Source: Mactra quadrangularis
Taxonomy: Eukaryota > Mollusca > Bivalvia > Venerida > Mactridae
Reading direction: 5' to 3'
Length of the DNA stretch: 64,000 nt
Assembly (NCBI GenBank): GCA_025267735.1
Contig: CM046297.1
Location: forward strand, 22,098,011-22,162,010
Shown piece by piece: positions 24,130-34,950 of the stretch; the stretch's first letter is position 1; each line of letters starts with the position of its first letter. The notes below the pieces were generated by a model that ran no database searches, had not been told where the DNA came from, and saw only the letters and a program-made list of their open reading frames with translations. The position numbers and the translations under genes were made by a program.

Positions 24130-24640
24130 CAGGGGAGTGGAATTCCTATGCCCAACATGTCTCACTAGTACATTTATATCTGCAAACCAGGGTTTGACAC
24201 TAACAGTATCCCAGGATTCCAAGGATCCCAACAACTTGGGAGGAATCCAAGTGATGCTTTGCTAGAGGTTCCTTCTGGGTCCGTAAAAAAATGCCCTGTT
24301 CTAACATGAATTTGAGTTTCTATAAATTGTTCACCACAAATCTCTATAAATTTGTTGTCTATCATTGGAAGAATCCCTAACTTTAGAGAGCAATCTCTGA
24401 ATAACTGACTTGGGATTCCCTTTGGATCCCTGATAAAAATGGTGTCAAACCCTATCTGCAGACAAGTATATATTTAAATCCAGATAGGTAATTTTTTGGC
24501 TGTAATAATACTAACATAGCAATACTTGATAGTGTAGATGTTTCAATGTTCTAATAATATTCAGCTGTTGAAACATCTGCATTATAAGTGAACTATTTTA
24601 TTAACAACCCTTGTTATTACTTATAGTATATATTTTTGGA
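24130..24640 (+). mobile_element. hAT-like element, second copy, interrupted
   Basis: Begins CAGGGGAGTGGAATTCCTAT, related to the element at 2452, and continues 'catttatatctgca' | 'gacaagtatatattt..gctgtaataatactaacatag'. It is interrupted at 24187-24454. The right end is not clear; a foldback 'agatgtttcaa..ttgaaacatct' lies at 24537-24585. Confidence 0.55.
24187..24454. mobile_element. Small hAT-like MITE nested in the 24130 copy
   Basis: Ends CCAGGGTTTGACACTAAC and, inverted, TAGGGTTTGACACCAT. Flanks TCTGCAAA (24179-24186) and TCTGCAGA (24455-24462) match at 7 of 8. Excising it restores the host repeat text 'atctgcagacaagtat'. Interior contains GGGATTCC-type repeats. Confidence 0.75.
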
Positions 24641-24646
24641 ACGATG

Positions 24647-24672
24647 TTATTTAACATCGTTCCAATGGTAAC
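24647..24672. repeat. Perfect short hairpin
   Basis: GGAACGATGTT-ATTT-AACATCGTTCC, an 11-bp stem. The arm ACATCGTTCC recurs at 25168-25177, so this may be one end of a roughly 530-bp inverted-repeat element. Confidence 0.55.
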
Positions 24673-24859
24673 AAGAAAGTATAAGATTACTCTTTACACG
24701 CTTCAACAATTTTCAACATAGACAAAGAGGCGTAGTTCAAGCGTGAAACTCATTAACATCTCATTTAAATGTAATACAACGCTGGCTTGTGTTGTCGTTC
24801 TTGAAACTCTTCAGGAAAAGGGAGGTTACTCTCAGGACATACAAATCTTGTAATGGAGA

Positions 24860-24893
24860 CGGGACAACTCAACCCGTAGACAACTCAACCCGT
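24860..24893 (+). repeat. GGACAACTCAACC minisatellite, locus 4
   Basis: Two units, GGGACAACTCAACCCGTA and GACAACTCAACCCGTG. Confidence 0.75.
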
Positions 24894-25179
24894 GACTACT
24901 GCAATGATACTTGTTGGAGTAAAAAGGGCCTACGATGTTTTTGGCAATGCATGTTATATGCTTAGCATAATTACATCATTCAATAGTAATAAACAATATT
25001 AAATGATCGTATTATATTATGTTACTTATGTCAATACATTAAAGACGGTTTTGGTAGATTTTGTGCGCTCTGCACTCTTTGTGCTATACTTAATACATTA
25101 TTTTATAGATAATATTTATATTTTGACATAATTATATATTCTTTAATAAAAAAATAAGTTCAGGACATCGTTCCTCCAG

Positions 25180-25741
25180 CACTCCAGTGCTTTGATTATC
25201 CTAGTTCTTATTGAGTATTGAATGTCTGGACAAGTGCAAGTGTCCTCCCCATGTTAATTCTTCAATAAGAATACTGAGGTGCTTTCAACAATGCAATTCA
25301 ACTGAATAGGTGTTTTGCTTAGATATCAAAGATGGCGGCTGGAAATTTTTTAACTTTTATCTCAAAGAATTATCCCTGAACAGTGTGATGCAAACTCACG
25401 TGTTACTTGTTACACATAACATATCCACGCAATGCATATAATGTAATTTATTTGGTACAGTAAATTGTAACAAAATGATTTATATATGATAAAAAATGTG
25501 AAAGATCTCATGTATCAGCAGAAATAATTGTTCCCCCACCCGCTATTTTCAATAATATGCTGTTTGACGCCATCTTGGATTTTACAGCAAGCGCTTGCAA
25601 TCGTTCAATAGCCTAACAATTCACGAAGCAGGCACTTGCTCAAGCGCTCGCATTGTTGAACACACCTCTGGTACTTTATATGGCTAAGGTATACTGTCTT
25701 AGTCTTGTAAATACAAAGTTTAAAGCTATCACATGAAACTA
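25180..25741. other. No gene recognised; YY1-type motif present
   Basis: AAGATGGCGGC at 25331-25341 matches the YY1 consensus often found near metazoan transcription starts, and an inverted 'gccatcttgg' lies at 25569-25578. No exon can be tied to them. The pair may instead belong to an inverted repeat. Confidence 0.3.
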
Positions 25742-25908
25742 GAAGCAGGGATGGGAAATTCCTATATGCCCGACTAGTCTGACTCATACATTTATGTCTG
25801 CGGACAAGTAAATATCTCCATTCCACATGTCCATGGAGAAGTAATAAGTTTTAGCTGTAAGTATACTAATATTGTGATAGTGGAAAAAGTAGATGTCCTA
25901 ATGTTTCA
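25742..25908 (+). mobile_element. hAT-like element, third (partial) copy
   Basis: 'gcagggatgggaaattcctat' then 'gtctgactcatacatttatgtctgcggacaagtaaatatctcc' parallels 2452-2620 and 24130-24560, ending at '..atgtttcaatac'. Confidence 0.6.
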
Positions 25909-25924
25909 ATACGGAGGGTCCTTG

Positions 25925-26208
25925 GTCGGCAGTGCACAAGTCTACTGATCGAAGTGTCATACTGTGGTTTGATTCCCAGACAGCACAAACTTTCTTGAAG
26001 CTTGGTCATGATATAATTTCTAAAGCCTTTCTCTCTCCTTCCACTAATGACAGTCATCAGTCACTGATAGAAGTATGCACATATAGGTTAACAGCTCAAA
26101 CCAGAGATTTAGCCTTTCCAAGAACGATGAGTAGGTTAATCGACCACCATAATATGACCTATTCAATGTGTTGCCACAGTGTTAAACCCAACCACAAAAA
26201 GAGTACAA
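25925..26208 (+). mobile_element. Degraded SINE, family 1
   Basis: Retains 'gtctactgatcgaa', a decayed B box (GGTTTGATTCC), the body ('cagtcatcagtcactgatagaagtatg') and the tail 'gttgccacagtgttaaacccaacca'. The open reading through it (25932-26222) is accidental. Confidence 0.75.
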
Positions 26209-26619
26209 CAGTAGACATTTAGGTTATTAAAAACACTTACCAGAAATTAGTTTAAACATTGAACTAATTGCGCAAACACAATATTTGGTGACTAACATGA
26301 AAAAGTATTCAATTCATTCAAGGTTGGCAACATCAGGATCTTAGAAATAATTGATCTGAAAAAAAACAACGTTATTAGAAGATTGATGTAACAGATATTG
26401 ACTTTCCATTACAAGGGGGAGACATCAGCTTCTTGAGAAAATGTGGGTCAGAACAGATAAGAAGAAAAAAAAACACATGTGAGCAATATGAGTCCCCTAA
26501 GTAAATAATCTGGTAACAATAAAATTAGTGATTAGTGCTATATTTTGTTCAATAATAGAGCCAATAGACTAGAATGTACAGGTGTAATGGTTAACTGATA
26601 TACATATACCGGTTAATAT

Positions 26620-27515
26620 TGCAATACCAATTGGCGCCTCAATGTAACAATGTCCTTTCTCCATTTTTTGGAAAAAAAGAGATAAACATCCCCAGCGATT
26701 TGTATGACCTTATTCTATATTCTAAAAAAAATTTCAAAAATCTATCATGCCAAACTGCCCTTCCCGCCAATTGTATGTTATTATGGTGGCAGATTTATGC
26801 CATGTTGCATTGTTGTCCCATGGGGCGCCACAAAAAACCCCACAAAAGAACGACAAAATGGTCTTTTTGTCGTATCTTTGTCCCGTGGGGCGCCATGCAA
26901 AAACACAATCATACTACATTTTAATCATTTGTTGTGTTTTCGCCCAAGGAAGCACAATTAAAAACTGCATTTTAGCGACAAAACTTTTTAAAGTACAACA
27001 CTTTTTCATGTCAAGTTGTTGCCTTAATTTTGTCGTATCTTTGAGTTTTTGCCTAAAAACCCGCGAAATGAAGATACGCATGATTGTGTTTTGGTGTGGC
27101 TCCTTGCGGGACAAAGATGGGACAGATTTACTCTGTCGCATGAATGTGTTTTCGCTCTTTCGTCATCCGTTTGCACATACACAGAAGACTATAGAAGATG
27201 TACGCATGTGTGAGCGGAGGGCTAAAGAGCGAAAACACAATTATAAGACAGAGTAGATCTGTCATATTGTCACCCCGTGAGGCCCCACACAAAAACATGA
27301 TCATGCGTCAAATGTATGTTTGTCCTATCTTCCTCCTGCACGGTATGAGACGATTACACAAAGATGTGAGAAAATGGCAAAAATACGACATGAAAAGGTG
27401 TCGTACATTTGTAAAAGTTTTGTGGTATAAATATGTTTTCATTATACACTTTATCAGATAAAAAACACGACAAATGATTAATTTGTCGTATGATTGTGTT
27501 TTTGCATACTGTAAT
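26620..27515. repeat. Complex nested palindromic repeat region
   Basis: Words 'gtgGGGCGCCa(c/t)', 'aaaaacacaatcat' and 'tttgtcgtat' recur in both orientations. Outer arms at 26894-26940 and 27466-27508 are inverted copies (CATGCAAAAACACAATCATAC / GTATGATTGTGTTTTTGCAT, shown in part). The several overlapping ORFs here, up to 169 codons, result from the repeat structure and have no domain. Confidence 0.6.
27121..27263. repeat. Inner palindrome within 26.6-27.5 kb
   Basis: Arms begin GACAGATTTACTCTGTC and, inverted, GACAGATCTACTCTGTC, and continue to GTGTTTTCGCTCTTT. About 42 bp per arm with a 60-bp loop. Confidence 0.75.
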
Positions 27516-28032
27516 CCAATCAAGGCAAAGTGTTTGTTACTAGTTGACTCTAACAATGCTCTAAGTCCATAGAAGCTCGTTTGAACATTGCTCTATCTCA
27601 TTTCATCCAGTCAGAGTACACATTTTGATTATCATGTTTTGTTTATTAATGTACATTAATGACCTGAAAATCCTAATTATTTAAAACAGATATGTATGCT
27701 GCAATATACCCGGTAGGCAGTGTTACAAACTAAAAATTTCAGAAAATGTGCACAAATACTATTGAATTATTTTCTTGGAGATAACGCAATGTTAGAACAA
27801 GATGCATCAACCAAAATAAGCGAATTTTTATTAATCTCCAAACACATCATTGCAATTTGTATTATTATTATTCATAATATTTCAATCGTATTCAATTATT
27901 TTTCTAAAGTATGTGTTGAAATACATTGTTAATGTGCCTACCAAGTCTCATGTCTATTCAGATTAAAACAACGAAGATATGACCTATTGAAATTTTAAAG
28001 TTGATTTCCTAAAAATCAATTTTGGTACTTAC

Positions 28033-28143
28033 AGCATAATGTAAGAGCAAGTTCACAATTCGGTCTTTAACTGGTATTAACTGGTTTGTTTTCTTGAACT
28101 GGTCTTGGTAGTTATGTGCCATACTGATTACTTTTATCAGAAT
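28033..28143 (-). CDS. Candidate coding exon of an unidentified gene
   Basis: Minus strand: acceptor AATTATCTTTCAG, then 111 nt, then donor GCT|GTAAGTACC. The exon is exactly 37 codons, phase 0 at both ends, with no stop: starts ILIKVISMAHNYQDQF, ends IVNLLLHYA. Composition (amphipathic, balanced, aromatic residues) is unlike the surrounding low-complexity ORFs, and both splice sites match consensus. I do not recognise the family; the pattern is compatible with a helical-repeat protein. Neighbouring exons were not confidently identified. Confidence 0.5.
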
Positions 28144-28149
28144 CTGAAA

Positions 28150-29380
28150 GATAATTATTTGAATAAATGTTAAATTTTGTTGAAAAATTTTACATAATTT
28201 TACACAAGTGACTCAAACATTTTGTTAAGAGATTATTTGAAAATACTCTTATGCTTGTAATGCTCAGATCTAAATAAACAATGCACATATATCTATTCAC
28301 GCTTTGCATGTCTGTGCAAAAACAGTAACATATTGCAATGTACAGTTGAGTTACTAGTTTTTGAAATGGCTTCGGAACAACAAAAAATATCTAAAAAATG
28401 GCGATTTCAAAAAATTGCAAAATTGTTATTTGCCGAGTTACACGTAAAATTATAACGTCTTGATAATTACTTCCATTTATTCTCACAGAGTCGTCATTCA
28501 TGAATTGATGTTTATTTGTATAAATGTATATTTGATTGTATAATATTGTTTCGCCGTTAAATTAGAGTGAAATTATCTTTATTAAACATCCTTAAACTAA
28601 AACTTTTTCAACAAAAGCACACAATTCACAGTTTTATCATTACATTCACTGTCATCCCAAAAATACATGTACATGTATTGCAATACTGTTTTTACTGTTT
28701 TGTTACTCCCCTACTAGTTTGTGCTTTAATGCTAAATGTTCAGAGTTAATTTAATCCTTCAAAATGTCAGAAATTTGTCCAGGACATCATATTAAAGTCA
28801 TTGATTGCATATATATGATGGTTTTAAATGTACAAAATTAGAAACAAAGAAACTTAAACTAGAAGTAAGCCAAACCAGGGGCACCAATGCACTAACTCTG
28901 TTTTCAAAACTTTTCAAGAGACCTAAAATGTGCATTATTTAAAGCCAGTAGTGTCTTTTTCTATTAAATAAAAATGTTAATTAATCCCTTTCATCTTTAG
29001 AATTTCAAATTCATTTTAACTTTTTTCATTTTTTGCAAAAAGAGTGATTTTTCAACAAAATGAGTTTGAGCATCATTGCATTTAGCCAAATTGAATACAA
29101 GATAGTACTTAGCTGTAAACTTACATCACTTGTTTACAACCAAACAGTAAACATTATCAGTAATGAACATCGTCAATTAGTCACATCATTAGTAAAATTC
29201 TGAAAGAGACAAGACAAGACTACAGAGGTTGTGCTTTAATTCAGAATAGGGTAGGTATAAATAATCACAAAGCAGTGATTTAATATCACAGATGTTCAAG
29301 GGAGCTAATACTGTAAGGGTACTGTATTGTACAAAATATTTTACAGTATGTTATCTACCTTACAAATAATATTGCAGTCT
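28150..29380. other. AT-rich stretch, nothing recognised
   Basis: No second exon, RNA gene or transposon terminus supported. ORFs are short and low-complexity. Confidence 0.35.
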
Positions 29381-29387
29381 TCTAAAT

Positions 29388-29507
29388 TAGTCCTATATAT
29401 AAGACCCTCCGTAACTCATTTCACATTGGGACATTATTCTGTTACGGCAGGACAGAAGCAATGTCCAAATGAAAAAAAAGTTACGGAGGGTTTTATATAT
29501 AGGACTA
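29388..29507. mobile_element. 120-bp MITE with 10-bp target duplication
   Basis: Ends TAGTCCTATATATAAGACCC and, inverted, TAGTCCTATATATAAAACCC; the arms stay similar for about 48 bp, so most of the element folds back. Flanked by identical TCTTCTAAAT at 29378-29387 and 29508-29517. A 9-11-bp duplication points to the Mutator (MULE) group among known superfamilies. Confidence 0.8.
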
Positions 29508-29896
29508 TCTTCTAAATAAGCCTTTGCCCTTTTGCCCTTGTGATTAAAATTAAGATCAAGGGACATAAACATCTTTTCTTGTACACCTGATGGATGAGTA
29601 AGAACTATGTAGTATGTAATGCCTCATTTAATGGCGTATAAATCAAACACACCATGTGGCTCCATTCTGTTATGCATCAAAAAAAGAAAGTAGCCTTGTT
29701 AAAGGTTTCCAGCATTTTGAACAGGAAACTTTGAAAAAAAAAACAGACCAAACTTCAAGAAAACAGTATTCTAAAATAAAAGTTTCAAAGATATAAAAAC
29801 AGCAGAGGTTGTAAAATGTTAGGTAAAATTATCTAGAAAATTTAAATCAGCCCATTATCAATTAATGTTGCCAAGCATACAAGTCTTTTTGGGACT

Positions 29897-31512
29897 ATGT
29901 TGATATACACTAATCAATTGTTTTAACACATCACCTTATACCTCCTGTAATTCATTTAATTGTTGACATATTCAAATGAAAACTTCAGAGATTATGTTCG
30001 ACATGTAACTTCGACTAGACAAGAAAAAAATATCGACCAAATCATGGAACGTTTTGCTACTTGACAATGCGGTGGTATAATCAAGTGATTTAATCTGCAT
30101 GAAAATCTCGTGCTTGTGTTAAAACCAAAACTACACAATTTCATGCCGGGTAGATAGTCTATACACGTATTGTCTTATGGTGTTGACTATCAGTTTGATA
30201 ATGGCACGAAGAAGCACCTAAAACAGAGGACGCGCCATCGGTTTGCTCCAGGCTGACCTTTCACAATGCGAAGTAGCCCGACGTTTACATTGTCATCAAA
30301 GTTCTGTTGCAAGGCAATGGGAGAAGTATCAAAGATCTGGCAAGTCAATGTTCCCCTGAAAAATCTTACCATAATTTGTTTTAAACCTTTGTCATAACCT
30401 CATTTGTAATTTACGTTACGTTTTTTATGATTTACATTACATTTCAGGAAGTGTCCAGGACCAGAAGCACCCAAGGGCACCCAGAAGGCGCGTTACAACT
30501 GCTATCCAAGATAATCACATCCGCATTCAGCACAGGTCTGCAAGATCGGACAAGGACTGCAGAAAGAACCGCATCCTTATTGATTGGTTCACACCAGCGT
30601 TCTATTTCTGGCCAGACAATACGGAATGCCTGCACAAACATGGTATCAGAGCACGACGACAGAATGTTGGTAAAGTGCTGACACCCAGACACAGGCTCGT
30701 GAGACAGCAATGGTGCCAAAACCATCGGAATTGGACTCGAAATCAGTGGGTGGGAGTCATCCTCATTGACGAGTCACGATTCTCTTTACAACACAACGGT
30801 TTTCCGATGCTTGTGTAGGCGAAGTGAACTGTTTCAAACGGAGTGTTATGGTATGGGGTGGCATAACGGAGACCCACAAGCTACTGCTGGTTGTTATTCC
30901 AGACAATCTCAATGCTGTGTGGTATGTGAACAATGTAATGAATGCAGTAGTACTGCCCTTTATTCATAATCAGCAGAGGTCTATGATTTTTCAACAAACA
31001 ATGCTACGCCACATACAGCAAGGATTACTCGACAATTTCTGGCTAACAACAACATTAATGTCATGCAATGGAAGGCTGTATCTCCAAATTTGTTGCTAAT
31101 CAAGCACCTCTGGGATGAACTTGCTAGGCATGTTCGTAATCATCTTATACAGCCACAGAATCTTCAAGAGTTGGAAGCAGCACTACTTCAGGAGTGGGAG
31201 AACATTCCTATGCAAACCATTTCAAATCTGATTCATTCTATGTGTAGGAGATGCGCTGCAGTTCTGGCTGCAAACGATGGACATACACGATATTGACTTC
31301 GATGTTTTTTTTTCTTTACCACCTACCTTACCATTTGACTCATATCACGTTCAATGTAATGATGTCATTAAGTTTGTTTCTTAAACCATGTGATACAGTC
31401 TCTACATCATGATTTCCCCGATATTTCTTGTTCTTTGTGTTTTTTGTAATTCATTAAAATGAACTTTTATCATGTGATGCGTTAGAACTTTTGATTAGTA
31501 TATGTCAACTTG
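29897..31512 (+). mobile_element. Tc1-like transposon, degenerate
   Basis: Inverted ends GTTGATATACACTAATC (29899 on) and, from the right, GTTGACATATACTAATC (31506 inward) continue to AACACATCAC / AACGCATCAC, enclosing a Tc1-family transposase pseudogene. The length of 1.6 kb fits a complete Tc1-type element. The TA target on the left (29896-29897) is visible; the right flank is ambiguous. Confidence 0.75.
30201..31296 (+). pseudogene. Tc1 transposase pseudogene with a GC-AG intron-like insert
   Basis: Cut-and-paste transposase remnant. N-terminal HTH (LLQADLSQCEVARRLHCHQSS), linker (GSVQDQKHPRAPRRR), ILIDESRFSL with the first catalytic Asp, MVWGGIT, and the C-terminal block HLWDELARHVRN to AANDGHTRY all fit the Tc1 family in order. 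Codon 7 is TAA and there are several frameshifts after about 30800. The second catalytic Asp (family FQQDNARPH) reads FQQTMLRH and the third acidic residue (family PIEHLWD) reads LIKHLWD, so it is inactive. A 108-bp insert (30340-30447, GCAAGT..TTTCAG) interrupts the gene, and its removal joins RSG to SVQDQ in frame. Confidence 0.85.
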
Positions 31513-31514
31513 AC

Positions 31515-32075
31515 TAAGGAAAGGGATAATAGTAATGCCAAAAACTTATCAACATTAAATTTGTTATTCAGGTGAGGTAATTGATCTAGGCTAGCTATGG
31601 CCAAATGTAAGTAATTTGTCTATTTGGACATTTAACTCTTGCTTGTGAAACATTTTTTTTTCTATATCAATAACTAGAAATATCTAACTATATTTTATAC
31701 TAAAAGTAATACAACTAGACACTTTGTTACATTTTAGGGTGTTTATTACAAAACTGGTAAATATTGGTATGTTCAACCACTTTTGTAATAACCCATTTTG
31801 TAATAATTATTACAATCCAGGTTTTTATTACATAATGGGTTGTAACACAGCTACTTATGTAAAAAGTATGAGTTCAACAGGTGAGTCAATTCAAAAAGTT
31901 AACTTCAGAGAAAGATATAGAAAATTAATACTAACTTTTTCAATGGATCAGTGAAGTTCAAACACATAGACATATATTCTGAGTTCTTTCTAAAATTGGT
32001 AGTGATTCTATAACCTGACAATGAACCTGTCTTCTTATACATCCTATCTAATCAGGTAAGCAAACTTATCTGAAA
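31515..32075. other. AT-rich stretch, nothing recognised
   Basis: Contains 'attttgtaataattattacaat' palindromic AT text around 31794-31830. No gene supported. Confidence 0.3.
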
Positions 32076-32076
32076 A

Positions 32077-32344
32077 AACAAGTAAATCTGTGAGCTAATG
32101 CTCACTAGTGATACCCCTGCCAAAATCTAAAAATATGCGACAAACAGGAAGTAGATGAGCAAGGAGGATGAAATCGCTTTACACCACATGGGACTACGGG
32201 ATGAAGCAATATGCAAAGTATTAGGCTGCTGCATGATATAGTTGCTGAGAAAACTGCGACGGAAATTTCGTAACGGACGGACGCACGGACGGACGGACAA
32301 GGGTAAAACAGTATACCCCCCTCTTCTTCGAAGCGGGGGTATAA
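32077..32344 (+). mobile_element. AACAAG-headed element, family A copy 2
   Basis: Nearly identical to 1044-1277 but keeps the GGACGGACGCACGGACGGAC segment before the terminal hairpin TACCCCCC..GCGGGGGTATA. Begins AACAAG then GTGAGC-TAAT-GCTCAC. Flanked by AT-rich text; the target duplication is not resolvable. Confidence 0.65.
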
Positions 32345-33196
32345 AAAACAAAGATACTAAATAAAAGCAAATTTAGAATTATTATGTTCTTTCCCATCAG
32401 TATGTTATGAAATAAAAATTTACTAATTAGTAAATTTTCATTTTGCAGCAATTTATGTGATGTATATTTATATACACCATTTAGACTTCAGGTCAAAAAT
32501 GTAAATTCATAGTTCAAAGTCAACAAAATTTCAGGTCAGCATCATTCTGAAGACAATTCTAAATGATTGAAGTCTTATATTGACACAACCCTTTTAAGTT
32601 TCACACAGAGAATCATTAAATGAATAAAGCAAAATGTCAGCTACTCGTTCACAGATTTGGCTATTTATTATGATATTTCAAAAAATGACTTTTTGATATT
32701 TTCAGGCAGACTGACCTAGCTAGCTATAGGTTGTGAGAGATACAGTATAATTTTTCAAAGCAGCCTTATAAAGAACAAATTCACTGCAAAACAACAGCTT
32801 CTGGTTTTTCCCCTAGCCTTCATTTTAATTGAAATTAACCTCTGCAGAGCAACAACCACTGAACAGCAACACAAATTTGTCTCTCCCAGTGGGTGTTGTT
32901 CAAGAGAGGTTGTACTGTTTTATTGAAAAGTTGACACAAATGCCAAATACTACATTTATAATAAGCAAGTCAGCATGAATATGTAGTTTCATTTGAACCT
33001 GGACCCCTAAGAAATTATATATTTCAATAACTATCTAGTTCATTAAATTTTAAATTTGTGGGCAATCATAACTAGATTTTTCCTTCTCGAATCCAAAAAA
33101 ATCAGAATTTTTCTACTATTACAGAACATACTTTCCATAGACATACAATGCATATTTAGAAGCCAAAAAGAGGTTTTCATTAAAAATATAATAGCT
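32345..33196. other. AT-rich stretch, nothing recognised
   Basis: No ORF, exon or repeat terminus could be supported. Confidence 0.35.
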
Positions 33197-33210
33197 GTAA
33201 TCTATAGATA

Positions 33211-33490
33211 ACCCGGGTTGATAGCGCAGTTGATAACGCGCTGGGATTTGGAATCTCGTGCCAGAGGGGGGTGCAGGTTCGAATCCCATTATACCCTTCC
33301 ATGAAAATTGACAATAATGTCAATTTTCCTCCATTGATTAGATAATATGGAGAAGTTTCCGGCCTTGTGGAAGGGTAGGTGAGTACTGGTTATAGTCAAT
33401 GGTCCAGGAAAGCTAGGTTAGGTGCGCTGGACACCGTAAAATGACCTAAATTGTTGTGAAAAGCGTTAAAGCTAGTAAAAAAAAAAAATA
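33211..33490 (+). mobile_element. tRNA-derived SINE, family 2, with 14-bp duplication
   Basis: tRNA-like head: A box TGATAGCGCAGTTGATAACG, B box GGTTCGAATCC. Body 'ccttccatgaaaattgacaat..ggaagggtaggtgagtactgg' and tail '..gcgttaaagctag' plus A-rich end. Flanked by perfect GTAATCTATAGATA at 33197-33210 and 33491-33504. Second copy at 60918-61209. Confidence 0.9.
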
Positions 33491-33734
33491 GTAATCTATA
33501 GATATTTACAAGTTGTACAGGTCCTACATCAATAAAAAAGTCTTAAATAAGTTTGTCAAATAAATTTGTAACAACATTTTATTGTATCCACTTAATTATC
33601 TCCCTTTGTATATGACTACAAGTGTGTAGTCAGTACCATCATAATTGTTATGCAATACTAAACTATTTGAAGGAAATAAATATTTATCATAAAATATAGG
33701 ACTTAAAAACATTAGAATTGGGTTACATTAATAG

Positions 33735-33830
33735 TACATCAATTGCTTTTGGTGTGATATAACCTTTCTGAGTTGATGCACCGTAAAACCCCAACAAATA
33801 AACAAAACAAAAGTGTGTGAGTTCTTTGTA
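33735..33830 (+). mobile_element. Possible SINE tail fragment
   Basis: 'ctgagttgatgcaccgtaaaaccccaacaaataaacaaaac' resembles the 3' tails of the SINEs in this window. The head is not recognisable. The minus-strand ORF across it (33728-33925) is likely accidental. Confidence 0.35.
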
Positions 33831-34108
33831 CTTATATTAGTGTCAGAACCATACGAAGAAGACAATTCACCAAAGCAACATTTCCTGTTGAGCACCAGTA
33901 CTAGAATACCAACTTCTGAACACAAATGCCAACCTTCTTACATCAATTTAAGCTACCTTTGAAAAAAAATGAATGCAAAAAACTGCTTACTATTTTCATG
34001 TTTTGTACAAGATCACAGTTGAAATTCTTGAGTATAGCTGATAATATATAATACGGAGATGTCAAACACCAGATTACCATTGGTAGACATTTTTATTATC
34101 AATCTTAC

Positions 34109-34330
34109 TTAATCTTCATCCACATTTGATTACAATGCATGTTGTCTTTGAATTTAGCCAGTGAACCAAGTTCACCAGAATCACCCTTGGTCCATTGACT
34201 TTTAGTAGTTTCTCAGTGAGTGGTTTCAATGGTCCAACAACTTTGTGATGCCACCATTTACCTAAGTCATTAGAAATCATAAAGTTAATAAGAAATTTCA
34301 TTGTATGAATTAAGAGCAGCTTAATAATTT
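34109..34330 (-). CDS. Possible coding remnant, frame uncertain
   Basis: Two overlapping minus-strand frames look protein-like. One reads NDLGKWWHHKVVGPLKPL onwards to a stop at 34116; the other reads SQWTKGDSGELGSLAKFKDN and then MHCNQMWMKI, ending at a possible donor (GATTAA|GTAAGATTG) near 34108. The first could begin after 'ctaatgacttag'. I cannot decide between an exon of a host gene and an old mobile-element remnant with a frameshift. Confidence 0.25.
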
Positions 34331-34375
34331 GATAAAAACTGTGTACTGTAGATATTTTTTGGTATGTATATTGCT

Positions 34376-34942
34376 TAGGGCTGTCACGGTACATCAGAGG
34401 TGTATCATGATATATTGCATAACGCTACCACCGTATTGTGATATGTACCACGATATATTGTGGGTTTATAGATGCGTTGTGTCTTCTCTGTATTCAACAG
34501 AAACATTGCAAACCGTATATGCAACTAGTTGAATCTGGTCTCACTAAGACTAAACGGTCATTTAGAACTGTGATATATGTGTTTCATATAAAAAAGATGC
34601 TTGTGTTAAAAAAACAATCACCCCCTTAGCTGCAGAACATCCTAGAAATCAAGCCTCTGGACACCATGCTTGTTTCACAACTTTCTCGATTCAATAGCAT
34701 GTTTTGCACAAGTGCCCTACAACCAATCATGCCCCAGTCATTTAATTCTTGTAACTTCAGCGTAGATTGAATGAACAATTGAAAAACTGACCTTACACTC
34801 CTTTTTTTTCGTGAAGGGAATATTTTTCCAACGAAATATAAGATAACGCCAAATACTGGTATGTTAAAATTTGTTCGCAGTACGAATTGCCGCAGCTGCG
34901 TATTGCAATATTGCGGTATTCCGGTATATCGCGACAGCCCTA
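34376..34942. mobile_element. hAT-like MITE with exact 8-bp duplication
   Basis: Ends TAGGGCTGTCACGGTA and, inverted, TAGGGCTGTCGCGATA. Flanked by ATATTGCT at 34368-34375 and 34943-34950. The subterminal regions carry ATATCG/CGATAT-like palindromes. Non-coding; ORFs 34329-34532 and 34861-35074 are accidental. Confidence 0.9.
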
Positions 34943-34950
34943 ATATTGCT

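Noticed and set aside
26225..26365. Possible minus-strand exon between TTTTTTTTCAG and CTG|GTAAGTG
   Set aside because: Splice-like ends, but all three frames contain stops.
26747..27256. 169-codon plus-strand ORF
   Set aside because: Lies entirely in the palindromic repeat region; overlapping frames are equally open and the peptide shows no domain.
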